Below, piece after piece: positions 39,829-51,007 of a DNA stretch of 64,000 nt. Made by a program: the position numbers and the translations under genes. Location: assembly GCA_019828595.1 (NCBI GenBank), contig JAHQRK010000024.1, positions 186,001 to 250,000 of the forward strand. The letters run 5' to 3'. The DNA is from Aphanomyces cochlioides. Its lineage: Eukaryota > Oomycota > Saprolegniomycetes > Saprolegniales > Verrucalvaceae. Each line of letters begins with the position of its first letter. Within the stretch, counting starts at the first letter, position 1. Below the pieces are notes generated by a model that made no database searches, was not told where the DNA came from, and saw only the letters and a list, made by a program, of their open reading frames with translations.

Positions 39829-41634
39829 TTATTGCATAAGGTATTGCTGACTGTTGCGGACAATCAAGTTTTGTAGGTAAGAATCGAGGGGGATCACGCC
39901 ATCCTCTAGGTAGGCTCGTAGTGCTACGATCCATGGGTCGTTAGCTTGTTCATTGTAAAGTCGAGGTGATGGACGACCTCGTCGGTCGAAGAGTTCCATA
40001 GGAGTCGTGATAACTCTGGGATTAGGTGATTGTTGAGGATTCTGGAATCGCGTGGACTGAGCGACTGACGTGTTAGAGTCGGTCGGGTCAGGCGTAGATC
40101 CTTCTTGTGTCAGTGATGGTTGTAGGTTAACGGGAGCACTGTTAAGGCGACTCATGCGTCGAGTCTGGATAGGGCAGACTGCGAGTCGAAATAATCCGTC
40201 AGCGGCCCCGTTGAGTTCTCCGGGTCGATGGATGACAGTGTCGTCGAGTCCTTGAATCTCCATGGCCCATCGGGCGAGTTTGTGGTTTCCTGAGCGCGAT
40301 CCAGTATTGAAGAGCCAAGTCAGGGCTTCGTGATCGGTATAAATGTCAAAGTGTCTGCGATCGATATAAGGTCGGAACTTTCGAGTCGCCCATACGATTC
40401 CCCAACATTCGATCTCAGAGATCCCCATTTCTTTCGAGATCCATTTTTGTTGAGCCTTTGTCAAGGATTGACTGGCATAGGCGATGACGCGATTCTTGCC
40501 TTGCTGTTTTTGCATGAGGACTGCACCGACTGCTATGTGACTAGCGTCAACCCAGATCGAGAAAGGTAGATCGAAATCGGGGTGAGCCAGGATTGGTGGA
40601 GAGACTAGACTGCGTTTGAGACTTTCGAGCGCCTCGTCACTTGCGGTTGACCAGATGAATTGTTCGGCCGTTAGTAAGTTGGTCAAGGGTGCAGCGATCT
40701 TAGAGAAGTCGCGTACGAATCGACGGAAATAACCAGCGAGTCCCAAGAATGCGCGGACTTCCGAGGCATCTTTGAGTGCTTTGACGCGGAGGACTGACTT
40801 GATTTTCTCAGGATTCGGGAGAATTCCGGCTGGTGTGACAATGTGTCCTAAGAATGGAACTGATGATCGACCCCATTTGCACTTGGACATCTTGAGTTTG
40901 AATCCAGCTTCTCTGAATTTAGTAAGGACTTGACTGAGTCGGATCAAATGTGATCCAAAGTGTTCGCTGTAAACGATGCAATCGTCTAGATAGACTAAGC
41001 AAGTTCGCCATTTGTAGTCGATCAGGATGTGTTCCATAAGTCTCTCGAAGCATGGGACTGCGTTGCAGAGTCCGAAGGGCATGACGAGCCATTCGTAGAG
41101 TCCGTACTTGCATGTGAAAGAAGTCTTCTCAATACTGTCTTTAGCCATCGGGACATTCCAATACTCCGACGCGATATCCATAGTGGAGAAGAGTTTGGCC
41201 CTGCCAAGGACGTCTAATAGATCGTCGATCCGAGGCATAGGATAAGAGTCTTTCACGGTGATGCTGTTGAGTTTGCGGTAGTTGATACAGAAGCGTATCG
41301 ATCCATCTGGCTTGCGGATCATAAGCACTGGACTTGACCAGGGACTCTTCGAGGGTCGGATCAGTCCTAGATCCAGGTATTGATTGAGTTCCGCTTCCAT
41401 AATGTCGCCTTCCGCCTTCGAAGTCCGATATGGTACGCTTCGGATCGGAGGGTTATTGCCCGTGTCGATGCTGAATTCGATCAAATGAGTCCGTCCGGGG
41501 GCTTTGGATGAGTCGACGAATATGTCGGAGAACTTCATGAGAGTCTTGCGTAAGAGTTCGCGTTGATCGATGCTGAGACTTGAGTCAGTCCAGTCGATAG
41601 GTAATTCTTTAGTCGGAGTCGCCTCCGACTGCAC
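39829..41634 (-). CDS. element B reverse transcriptase-RNase H
   Basis: A 601-residue open stretch. It begins in the pre-RT segment (KELPIDWTDSSLSIDQRELL, unbroken where A has a stop) and has RKPDGSIRFCINYRKLN, MDIASEYW, MPFGLCNA, YLDD and SKCKWG, then RNase H with WVDASHIAVGAVLM. Note Glu for Gly in MDIASEYW compared with element A. It lacks its own start, being part of Pol. It ends near 39829 where a shift cuts off the link to integrase. Confidence 0.92.
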   Translation of the reverse strand: MQSEATPTKELPIDWTDSSLSIDQRELLRKTLMKFSDIFVDSSKAPGRTHLIEFSIDTGNNPPIRSVPYRTSKAEGDIMEAELNQYLDLGLIRPSKSPWSSPVLMIRKPDGSIRFCINYRKLNSITVKDSYPMPRIDDLLDVLGRAKLFSTMDIASEYWNVPMAKDSIEKTSFTCKYGLYEWLVMPFGLCNAVPCFERLMEHILIDYKWRTCLVYLDDCIVYSEHFGSHLIRLSQVLTKFREAGFKLKMSKCKWGRSSVPFLGHIVTPAGILPNPEKIKSVLRVKALKDASEVRAFLGLAGYFRRFVRDFSKIAAPLTNLLTAEQFIWSTASDEALESLKRSLVSPPILAHPDFDLPFSIWVDASHIAVGAVLMQKQQGKNRVIAYASQSLTKAQQKWISKEMGISEIECWGIVWATRKFRPYIDRRHFDIYTDHEALTWLFNTGSRSGNHKLARWAMEIQGLDDTVIHRPGELNGAADGLFRLAVCPIQTRRMSRLNSAPVNLQPSLTQEGSTPDPTDSNTSVAQSTRFQNPQQSPNPRVITTPMELFDRRGRPSPRLYNEQANDPWIVALRAYLEDGVIPLDSYLQNLIVRNSQQYLMQ

Positions 41635-42525
41635 AGGGCAGACAACGCCGGGGCCCCCGATTTGAGTGAGAACCCTCCTAGGTCATCTGTAGTATGTGAG
41701 GATTGATCGTTGTCTGGTTGTGCGCGGGAATCGCGTGAGTCGAGGGTTGATTCCATGTGATCACGAGGTAACGCCATCCATGTGCCAAGGATCGCATGAG
41801 CAGGAAGATGGATCGGCGAGTCGGAAGGATTAGCGACTTCAAGGAGTACGGTCCGTGATGGATTTGTGCGATATAAGGCAGCTGCGGCGTGTAGTAGGGC
41901 CGACTTGGTGGGTTCGACGAGTATAGTGGTTGAAGTTGGTAAGTCTGATCCCGCAGAGCACGTGATCCATTGGAAAGATCGTGGAGGGATTTGAGTCGCG
42001 GTTGCGACTGTGACCGGTCCAGTTGCATGAGTCTCCTGTTGTGTAGGACTCAGTGGCGAAAGTGAGATCAACTCGTCGCAGCCATCGATCGATAGTGTGT
42101 TGTGACTCAGGTTGATAATCGCACCCATTTGGCGTAATAGATCGATGCCAACAATGCAGTCTGTAAGGGCAGTCGACATGACCCAGAAAGGGAAGAGGAC
42201 TTTGCGTCCAGCTAAATTGATCGTGAGTTTGACGCGACCAAGCATTTCGAGTCGAGAGTTGTCGGCTGATACAAAGGAGGATCGAGGTTGTGACAGAGTT
42301 GGGCATCCTAATTTGTGCCAGAAAGTCGCGCTGACAAAGCTAGAGATTGATCGTGAGTTTGACGCGACCAAGCATTTCGAGTCGAGAGTTGTCGGCTGAT
42401 ACAAAGGAGGATCGAGGTTGTGACAGAGTTGGGCATCCTAATTTGTGCCAGAAAGTCGCGCTGACAAAGCTAGAGGTAGCTCCAGTGTCGATCAGTGTAG
42501 TGGCTTTCATGTTGTTGACCCATGC
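41535..42525 (-). pseudogene. element B aspartic protease, disrupted
   Basis: The active-site LIDTGATSS is readable on the minus strand at about 42510-42480, followed by SFVSATFWHKLGCPTL. A 130-base tandem duplication then repeats the next segment and shifts frame. FWVMSTALTDCIVGIDLL, the second half of a retropepsin, follows in the downstream frame. 130 is not a multiple of three, so a full protease cannot be made. Confidence 0.8.
42216..42475. repeat. 130-base tandem duplication in protease
   Basis: 42216-42345 and 42346-42475 are essentially identical, both starting ATTGATCGTGAGTTTGACGC and ending AAAGCTAGAG. The identity indicates a recent event. Confidence 0.93.
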
Positions 42526-42591
42526 TGGGATAAATGGATCCGCATCGAATTTGGATCGAGAGTGGCATAATCGTGTCAGTCTGCATAAGAG

Positions 42592-43883
42592 TCACACGGA
42601 GGGCGGATTTCCTTCAAGTAGGTCGGAGCAATAAGTTGGATCGATCTTAGCCGATTTGCGATGGAGACTGCGTAGTTGTCGAGACTTGGTTCGAGCTTGA
42701 GTTGAGGCAGTTGGAGTCGAGTGTGGATAGTCCAACGGTAACCCATTCCAGAATGCGTCGGAACATTCGAAATTCATGGATTGTCGCACGCCGGAACATG
42801 ACGTCGGAATGTCAGGCAGATACGTTACAGAGTCGGTCGGCAGTTTCTCGTCTTCAGACGGAGTTGTGCATGAGTCTTCATCATAGGTAGAAGCAACATC
42901 GTTTGCGGAGTCATCCATGTCAAGGACTGCATAAGGATTTGCGTCAATCCAGGAGACTCGAGCTAACGGGTGTTTGCGGGTGTTGTTGAAGTCACGACTG
43001 GCTCTTCGCGCCTCGTCGCATTTTTCTAGAGTGTCCGCAAACCATTTTAACCAGAGAGTTTCGTCCTCGATATCAGCAGGGGCGAGTAGTAAGTGTGAGT
43101 CCGTCTCCGATAAGTCCAAGGAGCGTAGGATTTCCTCATGGGTCGGGTTGACTTGACGTTTGCGAATGCGTTCAAGTTGTTTGCGAACGTCCGACTTAGT
43201 GATTGGGTAAAGTCGATCTTCGATTTCTTTCGAGTATTCCTCCTCAGGGAACTCAAGGTGGGACTCCATCAGTTCAGTGATTTCGTCGTCTGTAAAGACT
43301 GGAACAGGTTCAGGCGCAGTCGGATTCACAGTGTCAGGTGTACGACGCGACTTGGGCGATCGGACTGAGTCCGGTTGCAGGGGTCGAGAAGTAGGAAGCG
43401 AGTCGTGTGTCGAGACATGAGATCCTCCAGAAGAGTCATCATAAGAAGAATCAGATGCATTTGTCTCGGACACGTGGGAAACATGTTGAGTCTGGCGCCG
43501 CGATCTCAAGCCTTGTCGGCTGGACGGGATGGGCAGCGCGACGCAGAGTGGCCGACTTGCTTGCAGATTTGGCAGGTTCGGACATGCTCGCCGACATAGT
43601 GGCCGACTTGGTGGCACAGGTTGCAACGGAGGAACTTTCGAGGGCAGTCTTCGGCACCATGACCGAGTCGATCGCATCGACCGCAGACCTTCACGCCGCT
43701 GGTCGTCATGTCGTCAGGCTTAGTGGTGATCATGACCAGGGCTAAGTCAGCGCGAGGTCTCGATCGGGAAGGTCCAGATTGCTGAGTCGAGGCAGGGACA
43801 GCGACAGGATTGGTACTAGGTGAAGCCTGTTGCTGTGGGAATCCGGGTGCGTATGGGGAAGGATACGCATAGGGGACATTCAT
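42592..43883 (-). pseudogene. element B zinc-knuckle region and spacer
   Basis: The frame 43506-43883 has CGRCDRLGHGAEDC and CQICKQVGHSASRC, both CCHC knuckles, with a degenerate one between. A second frame (42592-43677) continues as a Ser/Glu-rich spacer to the protease. The two are joined only by a frameshift near 43500-43600, either a lesion or programmed. Role: nucleocapsid binding of element RNA. Confidence 0.75.
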
Positions 43884-43939
43884 TTGAGCCTGGACTGGGG
43901 CAGCGAAGAACGGAGTCGCTGGCTTCGCGAGAGCTTCGG

Positions 43940-44953
43940 TCAGTTGTTGAATCTGGGCGACGAAAGCTTGTTGACTCGTCTGAGTCGTATGGATTGCTTC
44001 GAGGATCTTGGCGAGAGTCGGGTCCTTTTGGAAGCCGACTTTCGAGTTCCTACGGTTTGGTCGAGGAGATTGTTCGGGGGTCGAAGGGGCGGATCGATCG
44101 CTGAGATTCGATTTAGACGAGGCAACGTAGTTGAAGCGGATCCCGATCGAGATCGCATTCGCTCACGGTAGGCAGGCGGATCGTCGAGACGGATCTGGCG
44201 AGTCCGAAGGAGCTTCATGCAGTCAGCAATAGAACAGAGCTCCTTGTCGGTGTTTTCCAGACAGGACTCAGCTCTCGCGTGTCGGACCCCGCGTTTGAAG
44301 ATAACGACGCCCTGGTTGTCGGGTACGTCGATATCATCAAGGATCGATTGGAGTCGGATCGCATAGGCCTTGACAGATTCCCCCTCAAGTCGTTCGGAGT
44401 CTTCGAACAGGTGGTCTACAAGCTCACGAGGGGTGCGATTGCAGAAGCGATCCATGAAATTGTCATAGATCTCACTCCATACGTCACCGTTTTTGGTCTT
44501 GGACAAAGCGATCCACCACTGATTCAAGGCAGGGTGGACTTTTTCGGACGAGAGTTTGAGTCCGAGCAGCATCTTGCGATCAGAGTCGCCCAACTGGCAG
44601 CGGTCAGCTTGATCGATCAGCTGCTTCATGAAGAATTCGCAATGAGCTTGATCGTCGGAAGTCGGAGTCGTGGTATACTTGACAGCACGCCCGAATGCTT
44701 GATTGGAGGTTGAGTCGGCGATAGAGTCCTTAACGTCGGACATTTCGGTTGCCATTGCGTTGATGGACGATTGAAGTTCTAGGAGCAGCCGATGGGTAGA
44801 ATCAGGTGTCGATTTTGGTGAGTCAAACCCGTTTGTAGACACTGGGGTATCAGACTCAGATTTCGAAACAGCGTGGATATCGCGAGTGAGTCGCTGACAG
44901 GCGACTTTGAGATTTTGGACGCGGTGGAGTAGAGTCGAGTTGTCCTGAGTCAA
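43940..44953 (-). CDS. element B capsid (retrotransposon Gag)
   Basis: 337 residues with the Gag capsid pattern: WSEIYDNFMDRFCNRTP, then LVDHLFEDSERLEGESVKAY and IFKRGVRHARAESCLE. It would form the virus-like particle shell. It is in a different frame from the coiled coil before it, overlapping by four bases (44950-44953), and from the zinc knuckles after it. Confidence 0.75.
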   Translation of the reverse strand: MTQDNSTLLHRVQNLKVACQRLTRDIHAVSKSESDTPVSTNGFDSPKSTPDSTHRLLLELQSSINAMATEMSDVKDSIADSTSNQAFGRAVKYTTTPTSDDQAHCEFFMKQLIDQADRCQLGDSDRKMLLGLKLSSEKVHPALNQWWIALSKTKNGDVWSEIYDNFMDRFCNRTPRELVDHLFEDSERLEGESVKAYAIRLQSILDDIDVPDNQGVVIFKRGVRHARAESCLENTDKELCSIADCMKLLRTRQIRLDDPPAYRERMRSRSGSASTTLPRLNRISAIDPPLRPPNNLLDQTVGTRKSASKRTRLSPRSSKQSIRLRRVNKLSSPRFNN

Positions 44954-46449
44954 AGCGTCGACTTGTGCGTTGAGTCGGCGATTGGATTCGAGGAGTTCGA
45001 CTTGGTTGAGTTCGCTGCGGTCAAGTGTTGAGTCGCCGCTTGAGTTTCTTCGTGGGAGCGACTCAAAACCTGTAGTTCGTGTAAGATGCGATGAAAGTCG
45101 GAGGCGCGGTCGTTGGCCAGAGTCTCGAGGTTCTGGCTAATGCGCTGTCGTTCAGCCGAGTGCTGTTGCAGGGACTGATGCAAATTCGAAATGGTCGTTT
45201 GTTGACCAGCCAAGGCAGTTTCCAAACGGACAAAGTCAGTTTCGTGCGTCGGAGATCGATTAGAATGTTGAAGATCGGTTAGTGCAGACTTGAGTTCTTC
45301 ATATGTAGTGTTCATTTTGAGCTGGACTTGGTTCGTGCGATCGGAGAGCCCATGCAAGGAGATCGATAGTGAATTCAATGAAGTCACCGCCATTTCGTGT
45401 TGCGACTGCGACGTCTATAGTGCAAGATTCAATCGATCGTTGAGGGAGTTGAACATAACGGACGAGGAGTCGACTTGCGTTTGTAACGACTGCAGTTGGA
45501 CGGAGAAATTGGAAACCAACGTAAGGGCAGTTTCGGGAGTCTCATTTTCCATTTCAACGTCCGAAGGCACGAGTTCATGGTTCGCTGGTGGATCGTTCAT
45601 TTGGCTCGGCGCAGACGAAGGTAAGAGCCGTCGAGCGATCGTGGACTGATCATGGGTTAGGAGGACGGGATCGTAAGCAATCACTTGGTCGGTGGATCGG
45701 GCCGTTGGTTGAATCCCAAGAGAAGGTTGGGTCGGGACAATTTCAACGGTGTCATGGAGGACTTGAGCCTTAGTCAGCAATGGAGTCGAATGACCTTGTT
45801 CCAGACGCAGATTCGAGGTAGGTCGCACGTGCTGAGACTGAGTCACGACACTTCTTTCCATGACTAGGGTGCGAAGAGTATGTAGTTCGAGCTGACTCGG
45901 TCCAGCAATAGCTCGGCGTGGATTGGCAGTCATGGAGCGAGTAACTACAGTGCGCTCGACGATCGCCGATTGAGTCGCGACCGAAGTGGAGCTGCTTGCT
46001 TCATATCGGACGATTTCTTGAGTGGACTCAGCATGGATCGCTCCCCCATCAGTCAAGGCAAGAGGGAGAGCGCTTGAGTCGGACAAATACAAGTCATCAT
46101 CCCCCTCGGGCAAGGGTACAGAGCAAGCGATCGCGAGTGCAGTCTCTTCGGATAAGGTCAGGTCTTCAGAGGAACTGCGAGGATCCATTGAGTCATCGCT
46201 GAAGTCAGACTCAGGGGCTGTTAACGCCAGGTAAGGTTCAGGTCGGACTCGCTTCTCATCATCACGTTGCTCGGGTGAGTTAGCATGATGTTGAATCCGA
46301 TGTTGTAAGTCGCGCTTCCTTGAGGTTGAAGAGGAAGGACGCGGGATCAGAGCCGAATCAGACTCAGACATGAGCTGAGGACGTGACGCGGGACTTGGAT
46401 GTTGAGACGACTCGTGGATGGGCGAGTCGGTAGGTCTTCGAGGATCCAT
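44950..46449 (-). CDS. element B Gag N-terminal region and coiled coil
   Basis: It starts MDPRRPTDSP at 46449 just after the primer-binding region. An acidic Ser-rich domain shares RKRDLQHRIQHHANSPEQRD with element A. A stop at 45415-45417 interrupts the frame, which resumes as a coiled coil (ETALAGQQTTISNLHQSLQQ). The function of this N-terminal extension is unknown. It is conserved between A and B, so it is probably a lineage feature. Confidence 0.65.
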
Positions 46450-46469
46450 AGAGATAGAGTCTTGAATAA

Positions 46470-46498
46470 AATTGGAGAATACCCTGCTTCTCCACCAC
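46470..46498 (-). promoter_or_regulatory. primer-binding site region of element B
   Basis: TGGTGGAGAAGCAGGGTA on the element strand lies a few bases inside the 5' LTR and is shared with element A. Confidence 0.65.
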
Positions 46499-46501
46499 TT
46501 T

Positions 46502-46848
46502 TGTGACGGTCGCGGGGATAGCGATGACGCACAAAAAGAATCGAAGGTCCAGACGTTTGGACTTCACAGGAACCGAATATCCTCGACTTTAGCCAAGGAC
46601 TATGCACCAGGGTCGGAAGGGGAAGGAGACTAACAATGGTAGTGTAGGTTAACCGAGTTAGGAGTAGTCGAGCAGAATGAGAAGTGAGACACATAGCTAT
46701 CTAAGAATCTAAACATCTAATATGGAAGGATCGTGAGTTCGAGGACGCTTGGGTCGAATCGAACTAGAATCTTAGTGGTTTGAAAGGGATCACCTGCGTG
46801 GGATGATCCATGAGTTTGACAAGCAACGTTCGAGGCTCAACCGTCATA
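46502..46848 (-). repeat. LTR of element B (5' LTR in element orientation)
   Basis: Same length as its partner. It should hold the element's promoter. The primer-binding sequence lies just inside at about 46470-46498. Confidence 0.93.
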
Positions 46849-48232
46849 CAACGGAATATCCTGAACCAACCGATGCTCCAGTAGACCCAACGCCTGCTCC
46901 TTCTGGCAGCCCAACGGAATACCCTGAACCCACCACCGCTCCAGTGATCCTACTTCGGCTCCATCTGAAACTCCTCAATCAACCAAGCGCACAAGAAAGC
47001 CATCGTCCTCCACACCTTCTCCATCTCAATCTACTACTGCTCCTTCTGATGCACCGTCGGATGCCCCCACGACTCCTCCTACGACGGCCCCCACTGATGC
47101 CCCAACCGATGCTCCATCGTCATTTCCATCCACTCCACCTGCTGATGGATCGCTTGCCTTTGAAGCCAAGCTTGATGGCATTTACTTGAACGGCTCGCCC
47201 TTCTTGTTCAAGGGTGTCAACTACTTCGGTTTGGAAACGGACATTTCGGTTCCTCACGGTCTCTGGGGCGGTGGACAATCCACGACGATTGCGAAGATCG
47301 CTGCTTTGCTCAAGTCCAACGGCTTCAACGCCGTCCGTCTTCCCTTCGCTGTGGATGCTGCTTTGACCAACAAAGCCATCGACCCCACGAAGATCAGCAA
47401 CGAAGCTGCTCTCCTCAAGGAGTTCAGCGGCAAGACCCTTTCATACTTCGACGTGATGGACTACACCATCAAGACTTTTGCCGACAAGAAGATCGTTGTC
47501 TTGTTGGATGCTCACGTTTTGACTGCTGCGAGTGGCATCACTGAGCTCTGGTACTCTTCGAGCGCTGACAAGGACAACTTTGAAAACGCCTGGAAGATTG
47601 TTGCCAACCGCTACAAGAACACGTGGAACGTCATTGCTGCCGACTTGAAGAACGAACCCCATGGCTCTGCCACCTGGGGCAGCGGCAACTCGGCCACAGA
47701 CTGGAACCAACAAGCGTTGAAGATTGCCACGACCATCCAAGCTATTGTCCCTCGCTAGCTCATCTTTGTCGAAGGTGTCGCGCAATCTTCCCGCGACCAA
47801 GCTGCTTACCCCACTTTCTGGGGTGAAAACCTGATGGATGCCCAACGCGCTCCCATCACTTTGCCTGTTGCTAACCGCCTCGTGTACAGTCCGCATGTCT
47901 ACGGTCCTGATGTCTCAAGCCAGCCTTACTTCTCGGCTTCCAACTACCCTGACAACATGCCCAACATTTGGGATCTCCACTTTGGCTTTGTCAACAAGAA
48001 GTATGGTCCTCTTGTGATCGGTGAATGGGGCGGCAAGTTCTTGTCCACTGGTGACATCAAGTGGCAAGACAAGTTTGCCTCGTACTTGAAGCAAAACTCG
48101 ATCGGTTTCTTCTATTGGAGCTTGAACCCCAACTCTGGCGACACGCAAGGTCTTCTCCAAGACGACTGCAACACGTCTCGCTCCGACAAGTTGTCCATGC
48201 TAGCTGTCTTGAAGGGAACTCCAATCCCTTAA
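46849..48232 (+). pseudogene. linker-GH5 part of the decayed GH7-GH5 gene
   Basis: Beyond element B the linker resumes as EYPEPTDAP, shifts frame near 46946, and continues in the frame of GH5. GH5 begins [17 protein letters not shown] at about 47156 and keeps the acid/base Glu in KNEPHG. A TAG at 47756 replaces the Trp codon of PRWLIFVEG. After it the frame stays open through GEWGGKF to the normal end. The lesions agree with a gene decaying before and after insertion. Confidence 0.92.
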
Positions 48233-49352
48233 TCATCTCAAGTGACTGTCGGCATTTCGTCGTGTAGAGTCATGTTTGTCCTTATTGAGTGTAATACAAG
48301 TTAGACTTATTCATCACGTTGGATGTGGCTTCTCTGCACCATCAGGCTGCCAACTTGTTTTCCAAGGAGAGCGAGCATTACCCGCCTGCGTTTGTTTTAC
48401 TTCTGTCTATTACTCGTGGGTAACTTGCCCAACGCGTAGCTGCATGAAGCCAAAGTTTGATTTCGTACCGTGTTTTAATTGTCTTATGTGTTGCCGTGGG
48501 TTGGCGCCATCGTACCGCTACACCTTTCGGGTAGAGGCACGTCGACAGTATTCACTCGGCAACTACCTAACATCGTCCGAATTGATCAGGAACTTTTTCT
48601 CCAGATCGCTTTCAGTTTGCTGGATTCATACACTGTATTCAGAAGCATGCAGTCCCTCACTTTTGGCAATAGCACACTTGTTTCAGTCACTTTGATTTGC
48701 AGTTCTCTTTTGTACTCGGAAGTCGGACAGGGTGGCATTTCAACGCATCTGGTGTGTCACAAGTTGGACATCGAAAAATACGTCAAGTAAATCCAGGATT
48801 GCGAGCCATGCGGTTATCGAGGAGGTGGACGCTCGTCGAACGGGTCGCAACGATTACTGCTGCAACAAACTTGACTCCTGGAGTCTGCTCGACCAACTGA
48901 AAGGTGCACAGCGTTGCGTCCACATTGGGTTCCTTCAGCATTTCTCCATCGCTTCAGTTTGGATATTTTCCTCAAAACCATCAGGTTAATATGGGCGCAC
49001 ACATGTTCCAAGGTTGATCAAGCTTTCAGCTGACAAACAAAGCGGTTTAAAACTTAGCCGCGGAGCCAAGGCGTTATGAATTTAATCTTGGCATCTATTG
49101 CTGCCATGCCAAGCGTAGCTGTACTCAACCAAGCTGCAATAGCGGTGCGAATTGTTGGCAGTCACGCACGCCCAACCTTTTCATCGAACGTCGAGCACGA
49201 CCCATTGCTACCTATGTCCAACCTTGAAATTCTCCACCAAATGCATCCAAACGTTTGCTCGCGACAGAAGATTCCAAGTGCCGTCGCTTGTGTAACAATC
49301 GTTTCCTCCGTTGCCCGAATTATGAGGATGCAAAAACTTGACGTCCAGTCAC
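48233..49352. other. intergenic, nothing recognised
   Basis: 1.1 kb between the GH5 pseudogene and the frameshifted polygalacturonase. No gene supported. Confidence 0.5.
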
Positions 49353-49370
49353 TCATTCTTCAATTTGCAC
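49353..49370 (+). promoter_or_regulatory. oomycete Inr/FPR core promoter
   Basis: TCATTCTTCAATTTGCAC is a near-ideal match and lies 12 bases before the ATG. It argues for the start at 49383 rather than the in-frame Met at 49338. Confidence 0.75.
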
Positions 49371-49382
49371 AACTACCAGACA

Positions 49383-50461
49383 ATGAAGCTCCTCTCGATC
49401 CTGGCGACTGCCATCTTTGCTGCCAGCATTTTTGCCTCCCCTGCCGCTGAGCAAGAAGCTCAAGCTGGATGCGCGCTCACCGGCACGTACACCAACTCGA
49501 ATGGTCTCAGCTCGTGCGCCAGCGTCTTGATCTCGTCGTTGAATGTGCCTGCTGGTGTGACGTTGGACCTGACGAGCCTCAAGCCTGGCGTCACCGTGAC
49601 TTTCACTGGCACGACGACATTCGGCACCAAGTTGTGGGAAGGTCCTCTTGTCCTCTTGACGGGAACCAACCTCAAGGTCACCGGTCCTGGTACACTCGAT
49701 GGGCAAGGTGCTTGGTACTGGAAGCAAGGTCAATCCGTCACCCGTCCGGTCTTCTTCCGCCTTACCCATGTCGACCAGTCGACCTTGACGGGATTGCGCT
49801 CAAGAACTCTCCCTTCCGCACGTTCAGCATTTTGAACTCGGCCAACACCCAACTCACGCGACTCACTTTGGACTCGAGTGCTGGCGACGGTCTCGCCAAG
49901 AACACCGATGGCTTTGACTTGAGTCGCAATAACGGTGTCAGCATCACCCACAACACGATCCACAACCAAGACGACTGTCTCGCCATGCAATCCAGCACCA
50001 ACACCACGTTTTCCGACAACTCGTGCACGGGTGGTCATGGTATCTCGATCGGTTCCATCGGTGGTGCGGCCGCCGATGCCTCCGACACTGTCCAAGGTCT
50101 CACGGTCAGCAACAACAAAATCATCAACAATGTCATTGGTTTGCGCATCAAGACCATTGTCGACTTGAAGGGTCTCGTGTCCGGAGTCACGTACACCAAC
50201 AACGTCCTCACGAATGTGCAGAATGCCATCGTCATGCACTCGGACTACAGCAAGTCGAAGGGTGGCTACACTGGATCGGCCACGAGTCAAGTGGGTATCA
50301 AAGGCATTACGATCTCTGGTCTCAGCGGAACGGCGACCAACTTGTACGACGTGGTGGCGAACCCAAGCGCCGTGTCCAACTGGAAGTGGCCTGGCATTAC
50401 CGTTCAAGCCAAGAACAAGGGATCGTGCAAGGGCCAACCCAGCGGTGTGACGTGTGCTTAG
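49383..50461 (+). pseudogene. GH28 polygalacturonase with a single-base frameshift
   Basis: MKLLSILATAIFAASIFAS begins a normal enzyme of the family, in one frame to STLTGL. There one base is missing compared with paralogues (GGATTGCGCTCAAG for GGATTCACACTCAAG, about 49792-49799). The following frame carries LKNSPFRTFSIL, NTDGFD, HNQDDC, GGHG and LRIK, ending VTCA. All catalytic motifs lie after the shift. The rest is well preserved, so this is either a very young pseudogene or a base-calling error. It appears to be the conversion donor, or close kin of the donor, for patches in the 33.5 kb gene. Confidence 0.9.
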
Positions 50462-51007
50462 GGTAGTGTTCTTCTGTCCTTGGACTGTGTAATTGCATAT
50501 ACTTACTGTCATTGCATCGCCTTTGGGTTGTTTGAGTGAACGCTTATGTAGTGAACTCTATGACATCAATCGTATGGACGAAAATTTGAATTGACTGTCC
50601 GTCCCCCTGAACTTGACCAATTCCTTTCTTCGCACAATTGGCTTTGTTGCTTGTAAAGAAAGGTTCGAGTAGTCAGAGAAGTTTGACGTCTCAAGTCATA
50701 CACTGCAGTTTGAATGAAGCACAATCGAGAGGTATAATTCAGCCACTGGAGGAGCTGTCGTGGAGATCTCTTGTTTGGTTGTCAGGTCGCCAGGCAAAGG
50801 GCACTGCTGGGGTTGACATTGTTTCTACAGATCGAGTGGCTCACATGATAAATCAACTACAGTAGTCTTATATGTGCTGGAAAACAACAAGTGGCGACTT
50901 ATACGGGCTACTGTGAGGGGGTTCAAAACGAGATGGACCTCTCTCCAATCAGCATGGACTGAAAATCAACAGACATTGCATTGTTTACCTTAGGATACGC
51001 ACGACAT
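50462..51007. other. intergenic, nothing recognised
   Basis: No supported gene in 546 bases. Confidence 0.5.

Larger units (their letters stand above)
37772..46852 (-). mobile_element. Ty3/gypsy LTR retrotransposon B, nested in the pseudogene
   Basis: It has two 347-base LTRs (37776-38122, 46502-46848) with about eight differences, flanked by the target duplication CAAC (37772-37775, 46849-46852). Removing the element restores the linker reading SPT|EYPEPTDAP. Minus-strand order: Gag N-terminus, coiled coil, capsid, CCHC knuckles, protease, RT, RNase H, integrase, chromodomain-like end. It carries frameshifts in gag, a 130-base tandem duplication in protease and a shift near integrase, so this copy cannot move alone. 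Its DNA is rich in GATC and GAGTC words. Confidence 0.95.
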
